Assembly (NCBI GenBank): GCA_050084515.1
Contig: CM114275.1
Location: 11,966,001-12,030,000 of the forward strand
DNA from: Blasia pusilla
Taxonomy: Eukaryota > Marchantiophyta > Marchantiopsida > Blasiales
Reading direction: 5' to 3'
DNA length: 64,000 bases
The first letter of the stretch is position 1; each line of letters opens with the position of its first letter. The notes under the pieces were generated by a model. The model searched no databases and was not told where the DNA came from. It saw nothing but the letters and a program-made list of their open reading frames with translations. Positions 36,084 to 49,200 of this stretch are shown here, in pieces. A program made the position numbers and the translations under genes.

Positions 36084-37558
36084 TTTCAAGAAATCGACTT
36101 CAGGCTGCGGGACGATAGAAAATGACGGAAGATCAGATAACCTATCAAGAAGAAAAACATATCACCAGGAGAGACATACCCCACCACGAGGTCCTTCAAA
36201 GACGCGTTAAGCCTATGTACACATCGCAAAGCAGACACAGCAAAGCAACTGACAGGGGGAAAAGCTCTAAGTCAGACGCCGTGTAGAGATTGACGTACCA
36301 AACTAACGTGCAAAGTATCAGAGATCAGGGCCTGAGCGTGGAAACAATGTGCTCAAAAACCGGGCCCTTCCTAGAACGATTGAGAGTGGACGGCGACAAT
36401 ACCAACAGATCATCGCGATGGCACCGATTCTTTTCGATAGGGTCGACACAGACAGTCTTCTACGCGACACTCAAGTCTTCCATGTCTTGACCATGGTTCA
36501 ACTCCCACCCTCGATCTGAAAGAGACTCTCCCACACACCAAGAGCGCGAACATGTCCTTCGGAATATCAGCCACAAGACAATGTCATCGAAGGTAGCAGT
36601 TTCAGGGAGGGCCGGCTGAAATAGCCTCAGTACGAGTGCGCTGAGCAGAGCACTGGCGACTGCAACTGATTAAAATTGAAGTCTCTTCTCAACTACACAA
36701 GCATAAGAACCTCTTTCCCCAACAATGCTTCTCGCACCCAGGAGGACGAAGAGGTCTGGCGTGACTAATCAATGTCTACAATCCTCGTCGCATCATAACA
36801 ATCGCGAAAGCTAACCTTGGCAAGTTCAGGGTACCCCAACCGCGACATGTACACGCATTACACCTTTCAACGCCCTCACGCTCGCTGGCTTTCGCTGGCT
36901 AAGCCTTTCTCTATCTTCCGTGGGGAATAAGCGCGCTGTGTGGGTTGGAAGCGTGGCCGGGTGGGTAAGTATGCGGACAGACCTTACAGCATACGCTGCT
37001 GTGGCTGGCAGTTCACATCCAGGGTGAAATCTGCAACGTATGTCTTGGAATCCGCAATCCCAGAAGTCCTAATTACCGACAATACCTCAAATCCCCCGGC
37101 ATCGATCAACCATGAACAAGGCAACGGGCAGTCGGGCACATGATACGGGATGGATGGATCGGCGCGACGGGATATGCAAAACCGATTTCGTGCGTAAATC
37201 ATGTCCCCCACCACCGCTCTGTCCTAAGCTCCAATTCGTCGCCACGCCAAACTTCTCGTAATCGATTTTCTTAAAGCCCTCGGATCCTGCGCACGGGTTA
37301 CCCGATGAGAACCGGCGGCGTCATAGCAGGGCCGCCAATACTTTACATGCATATAGTGTTTGTTTTGATCTTTTGATCATGGTTTCTTCGCACTACGTAC
37401 CGTGAATTTTGGCGTTGGATCGTCGATATTAAATGTGCATACGGAAATCGGTTCCATTTCCTACGTCCTTATAAAAATCCAGTATCAAAATGTAATGATT
37501 TAAAAAATAAAATTTTAATTATGTAAATTAGAAAAAATTTAATAAATATTTTCATTTA
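36084..37558. promoter_or_regulatory. 5' flank of the RLT gene
   Basis: This is the likely promoter and 5' untranslated region of the minus-strand RLT gene. The sequence up to about 37300 is GC-richer than the surrounding intergenic DNA, and then becomes AT-rich. No TATA box or specific operator can be assigned, and no transposon domain is visible. Confidence 0.4.
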
Positions 37559-37773
37559 TCTATATTATTATGGGAGAGTGTTTTCTTGATTTCCAAACAC
37601 TTTTCCGTTTGACATGTGGTAATTGGACAGCAAGAAAATATTTCACATGGAACGAGCAACGAGAAAAAAAATGAATTTATGTGCAACATCATTAATCCTT
37701 TCCCTTCACGGGCTATACACCAACTCTTCAAACACTTTTTTATTTCTCGTGCATTGCATAGACACATTACTAA
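37559..37773 (+). mobile_element. Short non-autonomous Helitron (1)
   Basis: Starts with TCTATATTATTATGGGAGAG after an A, matching the plant Helitron 5' end (TC, then an AT-rich run, then GGAGAG). It ends with TACTAA before a T (CTRR rule), with GTGCATTGCA just upstream as a weak hairpin. No coding capacity. The 5' 90 bp closely matches, in inverted orientation, the Helitron ending at 38442. Confidence 0.55.
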
Positions 37774-38113
37774 TATATTATTATTGGAGAGTGCCCAAAT
37801 AAAAGGGCACTCTCCTTCACACTCTCGACCAATGGGATCGCTCGAAGTTCATTCAAAATGATACTTGACGATTTTAAGAACTAATTTTGCGAGGTAATTC
37901 ACATGGTTGGAACCCGTCGGGTGTACATTAGTTATTATTAAAAGAGGATGGGGTTTGAGAATCTCTTCCTCTTGCGTTGAAATGTGTACGTTTTTTCCTC
38001 TTGTGGTGTTGACATGTGTAATGTTTAACATGTGACTTAAAAGGTTTAGGCATAACATGTGGTTTAATAGGTGATGTGCCCTTCCACCCATGCATAGTAC
38101 AACAATATACTAG
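37774..38113 (+). mobile_element. Possible second Helitron in tandem
   Basis: Immediately after the first, TATATTATTATTGGAGAGTG starts a new 5'-like end that lacks its leading TC. It contains the hairpin GGAGAGTGCCC with GGGCACTCTCC (37789-37813). A CTAG before a T at 38110-38113 could be its 3' end, with no strong hairpin. It may be a truncated or nested insertion. Confidence 0.35.
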
Positions 38114-38245
38114 TTTTCATTAAAAAAAATTATATACTTGTATTTATTTCAATGTATCATAGTGAGGCCAGGATAAAGACTTTCAACCATGAAATGTCCA
38201 ATCTCACTACTCTCATCACTTGCGTCGTAATCCATATAATCAATA

Positions 38246-38442
38246 CTAGTGCTCAGCCCGTGCCATGCACGTAACTGTAGGACTAATAGTGTTGCTCCCA
38301 AATTTGTTTCTTGTTGTTTGTAGAATGGAAATATTTTCTTATTGTGCGTACAATATGAAACATTTTCTTGTTGTCTGCTTGCCACATGTCAAACATAGAC
38401 GTTTTTACAAATCAAAAAGACACTCTCCAATAATAATATAGA
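38246..38442 (-). mobile_element. Short non-autonomous Helitron (3)
   Basis: On the minus strand it begins TCTATATTATTATTGGAGAG at 38442 after an A. It ends with the hairpin CGTGCATGGCACG, then nine bases and CTAG at 38246 followed by a T. TC start, 3' hairpin, CTRR end and A/T insertion are all present, which is the full non-autonomous Helitron signature. Length 197 bp, no coding capacity. Confidence 0.65.
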
Positions 38443-40246
38443 TTCTTATATTCCTAGTCAAATTCATCACCAATATATCATCCCTCTAAATCATAAAGAG
38501 AAGTAGAAGAAAATTCTACATCTTCATATTCTTCAAGACCATGATAAGTTTATGTAGAGTATGTCTCATCATTATTGCTAGTACCCACAATTTCCTCACA
38601 TTCATAACCTTCCCTAACCTCCTCAACCTCAATGAAAAAACTCACAGAAGGAGTGCAAAATTAGAATCCATAATGAATAGTTTTCAAGTAAGACATTGAA
38701 AATCTATGCTTCTCACTCGGCTCCTCGTATCTCCAAACCACATATTCATGACTCCCAATTAGTACAAGTGTTTTCGCAATTAAAAGCCTCTGAAATCCCA
38801 ATAGTAGAGTCAACATGATTAAAATTAATACCACTTCATACAAGCAATGTGAGTTTGCTGCAAATCAGTCAATCAATCAAATTTCCACAACAATAAAAGA
38901 TAAAGAAATTAATAATTACCCCATTGAATTTAGAGTGAAAAACTCTCCCAATTTTCAAATTAGATGCCACATGCACTTAATTTAGGATGACCTTGCTTGA
39001 ACATCTTGTTGCTTCGATGCTTGATATTTTTCTTCCATCGGTGTAGAAGAACTCGAGCACGATATGGCAAAAGACGAGGGCATACTCGTGGTTCTAGATA
39101 CCCTGAAATTATGAGAGTAGAGGACGCCTCAAAATCTGGAAATGTAAACCATTGAGTTTAGGTCCTTAGGGCAAGCTCAGTCAAGGAATTTTTGGTGCAA
39201 AAATCAAGAGTTCTTTAGGATCCCAAGAATCAAGTACTATGATTGCATGCAAAAATTGGCCATACCCTATAAAGATTGGCTCAAAAAAGATAACCCCGTG
39301 CAATAATTCATGCAAATAAATAAGATGCCATGTTTGAAGGCATCTTGTTTATTTTCATGATGCCTCCAAATTTGTGGACGTGCTAGCTTTTATTTTGTGT
39401 TGATTTCATCGGAGGAGCTTCGGATCGTAAGCACGTTCAAGGTAAGGGAGGATGATGGCGAATGGCTTTGCTACAAAATCCTTTAGGCGGAAGTGGTAGC
39501 AACATAGAAAGATAGGAGAAGAGGTATATAGTGTGTGAGGAACTAACCGACCTGCGCAGAAGTCTAAGAGCATTCAAGGAGCTTGATGCATACAAATAGC
39601 AAGGTCCATGTGATGTGTGCGCTTGTTGACGAGGAGAGTTGGGAATTCGGAAACTTGAGAATCGTAGAATCTCCAAGATCACATTTCTGTTTGAAATTTA
39701 TATTTATCTACAATCGATCAACTATCCTATCATAATCATGACAAACTCGCTTCCCTAAAACTCTCTCAATTGACAGAGAGCTAATCCAAAAACAAGATTG
39801 GTTACAATAGTTTGGACGACACCGTGGCACTAATTCGAAGAGAACTTTGAAATTCTATCCCTAAACGCGCGCGCATACAAAAGAAATCATGAAATAGGAA
39901 AATCATATGTCTTAGATGAACAGATTGATTCCACGCAAGAGAGAACAGAGAGAAAAGATCGATCAGAATCACAAAAAGAGAGAGAGAGAGAGAGCAATAT
40001 TTGAATTTAGAGAATATGAATTAACATGGCATAATTCCGCTACCACTTATATTGTCATGGTTGTTATTCATGTCGTGTTGTGTCTCTACACTCCATTGTC
40101 CGTTAGTTTTTCTTTTTGATGCTCTGATTTATTTTGCTTGATAGTAGGGCAGATGTGGTCAATTAGGTGCATTTGCTCAAGAGCAAACCCTAGGATTTTG
40201 GAAATTGTGGCGGTAGAGAAGAAAGAGAAGTGGTTGGAGAGGGAGG

Positions 40247-40299
<53 letters not shown>

Positions 40300-42200
40300 T
40301 AGGAAGATTGGTGAGTGATGTGTACTGTGAGACATCATGTGCTCACTGAGCGATGGGGAGGAGAGCTTTCATGGGTTCCACCTTTTAACTTTCTAGAGAT
40401 TGATGCAAAAGTGTAGTTCAAAGCCGAGGCAACTAGCACTAATCGTGGAAGAGAAGAAGCTTGAAGCCTCGCTTGCGAAAGACCAGAAGCTTGAAGTTGC
40501 GCTTGCACCTTCAAATGTAGGATGGGAGAGAGCACCTAGGACCAAGAGAATCTTAACCAAGCAAGAAATTACTACAGTAGAAGAAATACATGCATAAGGG
40601 CGCCCATATAAGGAATCTCATTGTAAAGGTCACTCCTTTGGTGGTTAGCGTGTTGCCTCTATTTGCTTCAACACCTCTCCTTTCTTAACCACCTGAAATG
40701 CCTTTCTTAACCACCTCAAAACTGTGCGGTCCCATCGGAACGGTGCGGCGTTGCAGGCGGCACGGAATGCCTCTGATTCCTTCAACACCTTCAATCTGAT
40801 GATGTACCTCTTCTCCAAGTTAGAGAACTTCGATGATTTATTGGCACTCCTAAGCCTAGTATGGGTACATATGTCTTACGAACACTTGTCTAGTATAGTT
40901 ACATGTGTCTTATGAACGTTCCGTCGTCTCAAAAAGTTTAAAATTTTATTACTAATCTGACTATCTCCTATAAATCAAATCACATATTCAAGCAAGGGGC
41001 TCAAAAGTATTGCCTTTTTCCTCAAATAATTTGCTCAACTTTTTTACTTGAAGAGGTAAGTTGAGATTACTACTTTTCGAGGGGCTTCACTTCTTTTGGA
41101 GGGAGAAATACCAAAAGAAGTAACCCCCCTCCTCACATTATAGTATATATGTGCTCCATCATTATTATTCAGCCTTAATTATGCAAACCCCTGATCTTGT
41201 AACCCCAAACCAACCACCTACGCTTTCAGAACAAGTCCGATTAGTGAAACCTCACCATTTTCCCCCTTTTCTCTCATGGCTGGTATGACTAGACTAGTGG
41301 AACCCCGTGTCATACACAAGTTAATGGTGGGCAATGTAAACTACCTATCATTAATGCAATAATGTGACTGATGATTTGACAAAGTAACTTCCTAAATCGA
41401 TTTCAACGTTCCTATCCATTAAGAATCTTTTCGGCTAAGAGGATCATTTGTCAAAAAGAAGGATGGTTGAAAATCAAGAGGGCATTCTCAAAAAATAATA
41501 TAGATTTTCTAAGACTCTTGATCGAGAGGACTCCGCCACAAGATTTGGATAACTCTTCCCCAAACACCAATATTTTCATGAAGGTGATAGATATATCTTT
41601 CCTTGGATCTTTTGGAATCGAACAATATTTTGTTTTGTTTCCTCGTTTTTAGATATCTTCTTGATATGTTAAAATCACTTGCTCATATGTATTCAAAATG
41701 TATATAACATATGTACATTGGATAGGCATACATTACAAGAGAAGTTGAAGAGTTGAATCCTCTCATTAGACAAATAAACAACAATTAGAGAAAAGTACTC
41801 TACTCCTCAAACATCCAACTCATGTTGGCTTCTTCTTGTAATAAGAGAATATGAGCCTTCTTTTGCAAGAAGAAAGAGTGAATCCTTTTATGATTGAACA
41901 ACACTCATATCTTCTCTTTTCTTTAATTTTTCATGTCAAGATGATTCGTTAATATTAGCTCTCTCAAAATAGAATCTTACAAGTTTTCATCTTATGGGTA
42001 CACTCAAGTAATAGATAATAGAGAAGAATTCTTAAACAAACCAATGAATAAACCATTGGCTAAAGGTGTGTCACCCCCTCTTACTTGTAGGTGTAGACAG
42101 TGACATTTCCACCATTTACACATACAAGTACATAACCCTTGCTATACATGGAATAATATTATTTTCGCCCTTGTCAAGTTTTTCTATTAATTTCATTTCC
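38443..42200. other. Long intergenic stretch
   Basis: No gene or transposon domain was recognised. It contains (GA)n microsatellites at 39979-39994 and 40249-40297 and is otherwise AT-rich single-copy-looking sequence. Confidence 0.35.
40249..40297 (+). repeat. (GA)n microsatellite
   Basis: About 24 uninterrupted GA units. Confidence 0.95.
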
Positions 42201-42215
42201 ATTATCTCGTTCTCC

Positions 42216-43090
42216 TTATTTCTTATAGTCCGCCCCAATCCCAATGAAAATTTTGGATTTCCTCATACGATAAGCGTAAATAATGAAATTCTTTTCCTTA
42301 ACGCTAAACTTGGCTTCCCCACATTCAATCACCATATTGAGGTTCAACACTTTGATCGAGGTGGATTCCAAAATCCCGTTCTTATAGATCACAACTTGGG
42401 GTTGCTCCATGTTGATTATTGGCACTCCCAACCTCTCCACCACCTTCGGATCTAGGAAGTTGCAAGTCACCCTTGTGTTAATCAAGACAACCAAAAATTT
42501 CCCTACAATCAATACCTCAACTATAAATTTTGATTCATTGGCATTCCGATGCAAATCCTACAAAGGTTGATCATACTCCCTTAACTCACACTATGAAGGA
42601 TCCCAATCAATCACAGTAAACATAAAGGCATTATTCTCTCTTACATGGTCAACGTCCTCATCCACACATCTTTCCTTCCACTTTCCCCTTCCAATTTGGG
42701 GCACTCATGCTTGAAATGACTTTGGTCACGACACACATTACAATCCCTAGCGCCTAGATAGTTCACTCAATATTTCCCCTTTCTTGGAGCTTAGCATTGG
42801 TTGAGGTTTGAACCTTTTGGGTATCGATCCCCCTTGCGACTTTATCTCATCGGATTTTTTTTTTTTTTTTTTGTTCTGAAAAATAGTATCCTTGCCTTTG
42901 TAATGAGGACCATCTTTTTTCACCTCTCAAGACTTTGATCGCCCGCCATCTATTGAGTAACCATGTCAATGGCCACCTTTAGCTTCACAAACGTGGTTGA
43001 TGGCGTTGCATTTCTCTCCCCCAATTTAGTTTGAGATTGGACAACATAGCCTCCATAAAGTTGAAGACTTGGTCACTTTCACTTAGATCA
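42216..43090 (-). pseudogene. Ty3/gypsy gag zinc knuckle and retropepsin, degenerate
   Basis: On the minus strand a CCHC knuckle (CNVCRDQSHFKHEC, 42701-42742) is followed by a retropepsin-like segment (42216-42554): VVLINTRVTCNFLDPKVVER, where the family has IDTGAT-type sequence. The catalytic Asp reads Asn and the Gly reads Arg, so the protease is dead. The gag start lies near 43060 (MEAMLSNLKLNWG). A T-run (42848-42868) and stops break the frame. No RT follows below 42200, so pol is missing. The gypsy LTR copy at about 43.1-43.7 kb adjoins the gag on its 5' side. Confidence 0.7.
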
Positions 43091-43094
43091 CTTT

Positions 43095-43690
43095 CAGCGA
43101 ATACACACACAAGATATCCTACTCACTTATGACTTCTAGATATTGAGACGATCGTGTACTAAAACATCTCCAATAAATCACAAGTATTGAAATGTCTCAT
43201 AATACACACACAAAATCCATCTCTCTCTTATGTGAAACCAAATCCACTCTCCAAAATAAGGGGCTTGGGTTACTCACAAGGCAAGGAGGACCATAGCTCA
43301 ATCGCCTCATGCCAAAAAGATCAATAAATATAGAACGAGCTCCAAAACTCGGTCTCCTTGGGTATACCCTTTCCCAACTCTCTCCAAGATAAACTATGCT
43401 TGCAAGTCATCTTCTTGGCTCTTGACTTGCTATAGAGGGATGAAGGGCCATTTCCAAAAATGTAATATGAACTTTACTCCTAATGGTAACTTTCCCAAAA
43501 TAGTAAGTTTTTTCTTATCGATTTAGAAATCTAAGTCGACAAAGATCATAACGATGATCAAGGCTGGTTGTAGCTATCTTATAAAGCTTATTGAGAGCTT
43601 TCTAATGCATTTAAAATAATTTGATTATGACATTTTGAGCTCCTATAATAGCAATTTTGGTATAGGAAAGTACAAGTAGTGAAGGAAAGT
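43095..43690 (-). mobile_element. LTR of a gypsy family (second copy)
   Basis: Its reverse complement shares long stretches with the insertion at 3292-3925, for example AGTCAAGAGCCAAG and the ATTGGAGAT segment. It stands directly 5' of the minus-strand gag, as a 5' LTR should. Exact ends are not clear. It is more decayed than the copy at 3.3 kb. Confidence 0.55.
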
Positions 43691-44635
43691 TGTATAATCT
43701 ACTATCTATTGATAAATTTCAATTCGTTCTTTCATACAATTGATCAATTTTTGTAAATTTCATGTCAACTTCTATGTAGAAATTAGATTTGCTTCAATTG
43801 AAGAAGTGAGGAGTTTGAAAATAGATTTCGCGAGTAAATTTGTTCTTCATGAAGTATTCCTCAAGATGAATTACGGGCGAGAAGCTAAGCATAATTACAC
43901 AATGTCTAGAAGTTTTGCATGAGGAAATTTCTCATGAGTCAAGAACTATGGGAGCTTATTACAAGTGATGAGGCCAAACCAAAAGGTGACTCAACACACT
44001 TGATTGTTCACGCTTGGAACAAACATGTAAGGCAAGTAATCCACTGCATTTCAATTACGATCAATTTGTCCGTGATTAGTCACATTCAAGATATTGATAT
44101 TATGAAGAAGGTCTGGCATGAATTGGAGAATTTATTCTAAAGATAAAAAAAGGCCATAAAAATTCAATTGAAATAAAAATTGAACAAAGTGAGGAAAATA
44201 TCGCAAAACATTAATGATTATGTGTTGAATATCTAACATATTAAATAGTTGAACAACATTGGAATGATTGTAGAAGTTGATGATCTTATTTTATTCACTC
44301 TTCAAGGCCTTCCAAAAATATTACAAGTCATTTGAGACCTCTATTTCTATTGGAGAGAAGTAGCAATCTTTAAAGACTCAGTCCCATGGTTCATTAGTGA
44401 GAAGATGCGCATAGTCGACAACATTAGCTCATTTGGTATGCAAGAGAGTGCGTTGTTTGCAGGTAATGGAATAAGCAAAGGCAAAGATAGTGGTAGAAGT
44501 TTCTATATTCATGGTGGATATTAAGTACATAGAGGGAGAGACACTGAATATAACTTCAGTCAATCATATATAAACCAATACCAAACATTATCACAAGGTT
44601 ATGAAGGTAGAAACTCTTAGGGTCAAGGTAAAAAA

Positions 44636-44854
44636 TTGAGGGACCCTGCATCTTGCAATTATTGTGGGATAAATTATCATTATCCAAACTTGTGCTTCAA
44701 GAAGAAGGAAGATATGAGAACGAGAGCCTTACAACAACATTCACATATTGAGCATCTCTTAGTCATAATTCATTGTATAAGAGCAATGGTCAATAAAGAA
44801 TTTACAATAGATTGGTATAATGACTCTAGTGCATCAAATCATATGACCTCATAA
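44636..44854 (+). pseudogene. Copia gag zinc knuckle and protease start
   Basis: A 72-codon open piece with the complete CX2CX4HX4C knuckle, then FTIDWYNDSSASNHMTS. The protease motif in copia elements is D-S-G-A-S-xH; here Gly is Ser. A TAA follows. Confidence 0.75.
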
Positions 44855-46130
44855 GCTAAATGGTTCAATATTATAGAGCCAATGTAAGATCTTGTAACAG
44901 GGTTCATAGGAAATAACACCCATCATGATACCACGTATATCGGTAAAGTTCCAATAACATTAGATAATCTACTTGGTGTTATTGGAAATATTCTCTATAT
45001 TCCTACCATTGTAAGAATTTTGATCTCTATATAACAAATATTATAATAGGGTTTTAAGATAAGGTTTAACACCTATGGTTGTTTCATTGAAACAATGGAA
45101 GACCAAATTATGATAGCCAAAGAAATAATATTTGGAAGAGTGTTCAAATTAGATGTTTCTATGCTAGAGTTTTAAACATCAATGTATGGTCAAGCTGACC
45201 AAAAAATCTCAATATGTGGCGTAAAAGAATCATGCAAATAAATCTTCAAAGATAACCGAGTTTTTCGTCATCTAATCTAGTGAAAGAACTTCATAAATTA
45301 TTGAGTCCTATTATGTTAGAGGTATGCGCTGCTTGCCAATTTGGAAAACAAATCAGATTTCTATTTCCAAAGTAAGGTATAAGAGCATCTAAGATATTGT
45401 AGTTTATTCACAACCATGTGTGGATATCATCACAACATAAGCTTAGTGTTTGCCATAACTTTTTTCCATTTATTCATGACTTTTCTAGTTATATATATGG
45501 AATACTATCTAAAATCCAAGTTCTAAATACTCTAAATATTTTCGACATTCAAAATTATAATTACGTTGTGATGGAGGAGGAGAGCATCTTTCAACAAAGT
45601 TTGATGACTACGGCATCCAAAAATAAGTCACTTGTTGTTATAATCCATGACCGAATAGAGTGATTGAGTCGAAGAATCAAGATATGTGATTAATATGTGA
45701 TATGTGATATATTGTGATTAGACTCATATTGCATATGGTACTAAGGGATAAAAGTGCTGTAATCCATCCTCAAGGCAACTCGTTATTAGTCATATTTTTT
45801 TATGAGTGAAAATCACAGTATGGTCCATCTAAGCCTATACCACCTCTAAACTTTTTTGTTGAGAGGGAGAATATGATTATAAACCAACAAAAATAGACTA
45901 TAAATTTCTCGAGTACTAGTACAAGATTAGGATAGGTCATATATTCTTCGATTAAATCTATCAATCCATGGTTAGGAAGAATACATATTTAGTCTGTTGA
46001 CTCTATTTAGGGATGAAGTCAAATGATAGAGGCCTCTACCTTTGAACAACAACTTTGTAGATCAAGTAAAGTCACACATCCTATTGAAAAATTCGTGAAT
46101 GAATGATTCCTTATAACATACAATACAAAT

Positions 46131-46418
46131 ATGATGATTGCCCTTCAAGAACATGAAACGAGCTACTTTGTAAAAGCTACACATAAGGTCGAATGGATTG
46201 AAGCTACGGAGGAAAAACTTGTTGCATTACAACATCAAGAGATTTTGGAGCGGATTGATCTACCTTTCGGTAAGGAAGTTATTGGTTGCAAATGGGTTTA
46301 CAAAATCAAACGCAATAAGGATAATACAATGAATAAATATAATATCAGATTGGTAGCCAAGGGCTATGCAAAAAAAAAAATGGCATTGATCATTAGCAGA
46401 TATTTCGCCATGTTATAA
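46131..46418 (+). pseudogene. Copia reverse transcriptase N-terminal piece
   Basis: A 95-codon open piece with EWIEATEEKLVALQHQEILE and GCKWVYKIKRNKDNTMNKYN, then RLVAKGYAKKK, the standard copia RT opening. It breaks in an A-run at about 46370-46380. The rest of RT continues in other frames to YVDD at 46723-46734. Confidence 0.8.
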
Positions 46419-47001
46419 AGATAACGACTATAATAATAATGGTTATAATTGTAGTAAGTAAGAAGTAGAGACTACATTATATGGATATGAAGAATGCCTT
46501 CTTCAATAGAGATATGCATGAGAAGGTATATATGGCTTAATCACTTAGATAAGATCATCGAGAGTTTCCATTTCGTGTATGCATGTAAAAAAAAAATCTC
46601 TATATGAGTTCAAGCAAGCTCCACAAGTTTGGAATGGTAAGATTTCATGTGTCATATAAGATTTTGGTTTCATGGTTTGTATTTTGATTCCTTGCTATAA
46701 CCATAAGGTTATCATTGTGTTGTATGTTGATGACTTGATTATTATGAGTGTTGAGAATATGCTACAATAAATCAAGCTATAATTATAGGAAAAATTTTAT
46801 ATGAAATACTTATAAGAACTCTTGCATCAAGTACTTCCTTGGAGTTGATTTTATTAGGGTTGGAGAGAACATATGGTTATTACAATGATAATATGCTCTT
46901 CACGTGCTTCCAAAATATAGTATGATAGCTTGTAAATCAATCTTTATAATGTTGGACCAAAGTATAAAGATAAGAATGGATGAAGGAGAGTTTTTTGCAC
47001 A

Positions 47002-47116
<115 letters not shown>

Positions 47117-47468
47117 GCGCATGGTTGGAAATTTAATATATGTAACTATAACTAGACCAGACTTGAGCATAATCATCCAATTAGTGCGAGCACCTCTCAA
47201 ACCTCACCTTGATGATATAATGATGATTATGTGGTATGTGAAATTTTCTATTCAATTTAGGCTTCAAATTGAACCTTCTCCTAATTTATAATTATATGGA
47301 TTCACTGATGCTGATTGGATAGGAAGCGTATTTGACAAACACTCTACATCATGTTATTCATTCTTTTTGGGAATTTCAGTTAAAATTTGGGCTTCAAAGA
47401 AGCAATCTTAAGTTGCTTTATCTTCAATAGAGGCATAGTACAAAGCACCAACCAATGGAGCATGTGTG

Positions 47469-48404
47469 TGATGCACATATTCCTCTCAAACGTTAATCTC
47501 AAATTTTGCGAAAATATACGTTCAATAGATCACGCTTATTCAGCTAATTTGTACCCAAACACACTCTCAAGAGTCTTTATTTGAGTAAATCAGCCTTCCT
47601 ACTTCCAAATTTTTCAACTCGGGCCATTCATCAAGCCAACAGGTTCCAACTAATCACTTCCCAACATAGGCAAGTCTTCTTAGACTTAGGACATACTTTT
47701 GAGATAGTCGAGGCATCTAAAATAACGCTCCCACGCCCAGAGGTCCCAAATGCCAAATAAACCTTGCATGAATCGCTAATCAAGACACAAGAAATAAATG
47801 ACAAATTGGAATCCAAGGAAGACCTCTAAAACTCACTCCCTTGGACTTGGGTTGGTGTTCACATCCCAACGCCAACCTTATGATCCATTATGTGCCTTTG
47901 TTTTGCCGAATGGCTCCCCAAAGGGAAGTTTAGGTCCCAAACACCCTTAGAGACCCTCCCTCTTATATATATACTTTTGGCCCCCTCCTTTTGGCCTTTA
48001 TCCAACTACCTTTATGAAACATTTTGGGCACTTTCTTAATCTCTACTTATGTGTTTGCAAGGATCTTTGATGCGTGTGAATTGAATTTGCATAAGCTTTC
48101 CAACGCCATCTTACTTGTCCCAAACGCATATTGGGTTTGGATGTTATGACCTAATACACAATAAAACACTAATCAGTAGTCAAGTTCAAATTCGTGTTCT
48201 CATTCTCTTGGCAACTCAATCTTCTTAGACTCAACTTTTCTCAAGTTTTGGTTCGCGTTTGGTCTACGTTTTCTGAGTCGTGATTGTTAATATATGAAAT
48301 GCTCAATTTTACTCGCTTCTTATATCTCATGTCTCCTTCAAGAGACTTCTCTAATATACATCCATCTTAGCGTGAGCCCACTAGAGTTCTTATGTTTTGC
48401 ATCA
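47469..48404. mobile_element. Probable insertion inside copia RNase H
   Basis: The RNase H reading (TGACV-like region near 47460) resumes at about 48440 with WLHQLLVEIGISNLEY and YANNVSSIKLANY. The interval between is unrelated and is bounded by TGATGCA (47469-47475) and TGCATCA (48398-48404), an inverted terminal pair fitting an LTR. No clear target duplication was found, so the exact edges are tentative. Confidence 0.4.
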
Positions 48405-48545
48405 ACGCACGTTTGGTGATGAGGGTTGGGATAATGTGAGGCGATATGGCTTCATCAATTACTTGTTGAGATTGGTATTAGTAACTTAGAATATAGTGTT
48501 ATATATGCAAATAATGTTAGTAGCATCAAGCTTGCCAATTACCAT

Positions 48546-48740
48546 GTGTTTCATGCTCGAACAATGTATGTTGAGGTGCACTCCCACTTTATCAGACAGA
48601 AAGTGTTTGCAAGAGAAATTGATCTTGTTTATGTAAGTACCGATCATCAAATTGTTCATATCTTTACAAAAGCATTGTTTAGAGATAAGTTTGAGATGTT
48701 TAAGAACGATTTAGGTGTTGGAAATATTAATATAGCTTAA
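48546..48740 (+). pseudogene. Copia RNase H C-terminal piece
   Basis: A 64-codon open piece: FHARTMYVEVHSHFIRQKVF, then DLVYVSTDHQIVHIFTKALF, ending in LGVGNINIA. This is the standard end of copia pol. The purine-rich AAGGG after the stop and TGTTGAAG at about 48749 suggest the 3' LTR starts there. Confidence 0.8.
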
Positions 48741-48748
48741 GGGTATTT

Positions 48749-49200
48749 GTTGAAGACTAAGTTATAGTTAAGCTCATCAAGTTCATCAAACACACGAACC
48801 GCTACATTTGATACTCACACTAAGTAGGAAAGCTTAATATTGGCTAGTTAGTTAAACACGATTATCTTAACTAGGGTTAGTTAACCACAATTATAAAAAT
48901 TTAAGAATATGGTTAGGATTAGGGTTAGGGTTGCTTATACATACCCTATATATTTAAGAAGGAAACCAGCCTCCACGGATTCTCTTATTGCAAAATTTCA
49001 TTCTCCATGGTGATATGTATGTGTATAAGAATAACTTAACAAGGATTAGTTAACCATAATTAGTATAACTCGAGAATACGATTAGGATTAGGATTAGGGT
49101 CGCTTGTACATACCCTATATAATTAAGAAGGGGATCAACCTCCACTCATTCTCTTATTACAATATTTCATTCTCTATGGTAATATGTATGTGCGTAAGAT
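48749..49200 (+). repeat. Copia 3' LTR-like region with a 170-bp tandem duplication
   Basis: Begins TGTTGAAGAC right after pol. Two adjacent units, 48861-49030 and 49031-49200, are similar throughout (for example TTAACC, CATACCCTATAT, ATTTCATTCTC and ATATGTATGTG in both). Each has short TTAGGGTT-like runs. The 5' LTR was not found upstream of 43.9 kb. Confidence 0.55.

Noticed and set aside
37559-38442. A single TIR transposon (MITE) of 882 bp
   Set aside because: Internal Helitron ends (CTAA before T at 37773 and CTAG at 38246 with a hairpin) explain the inverted ends better.
48900-49110. Interstitial telomere repeat
   Set aside because: The TTAGGGTT-like runs are short, irregular and part of a longer duplicated LTR unit.
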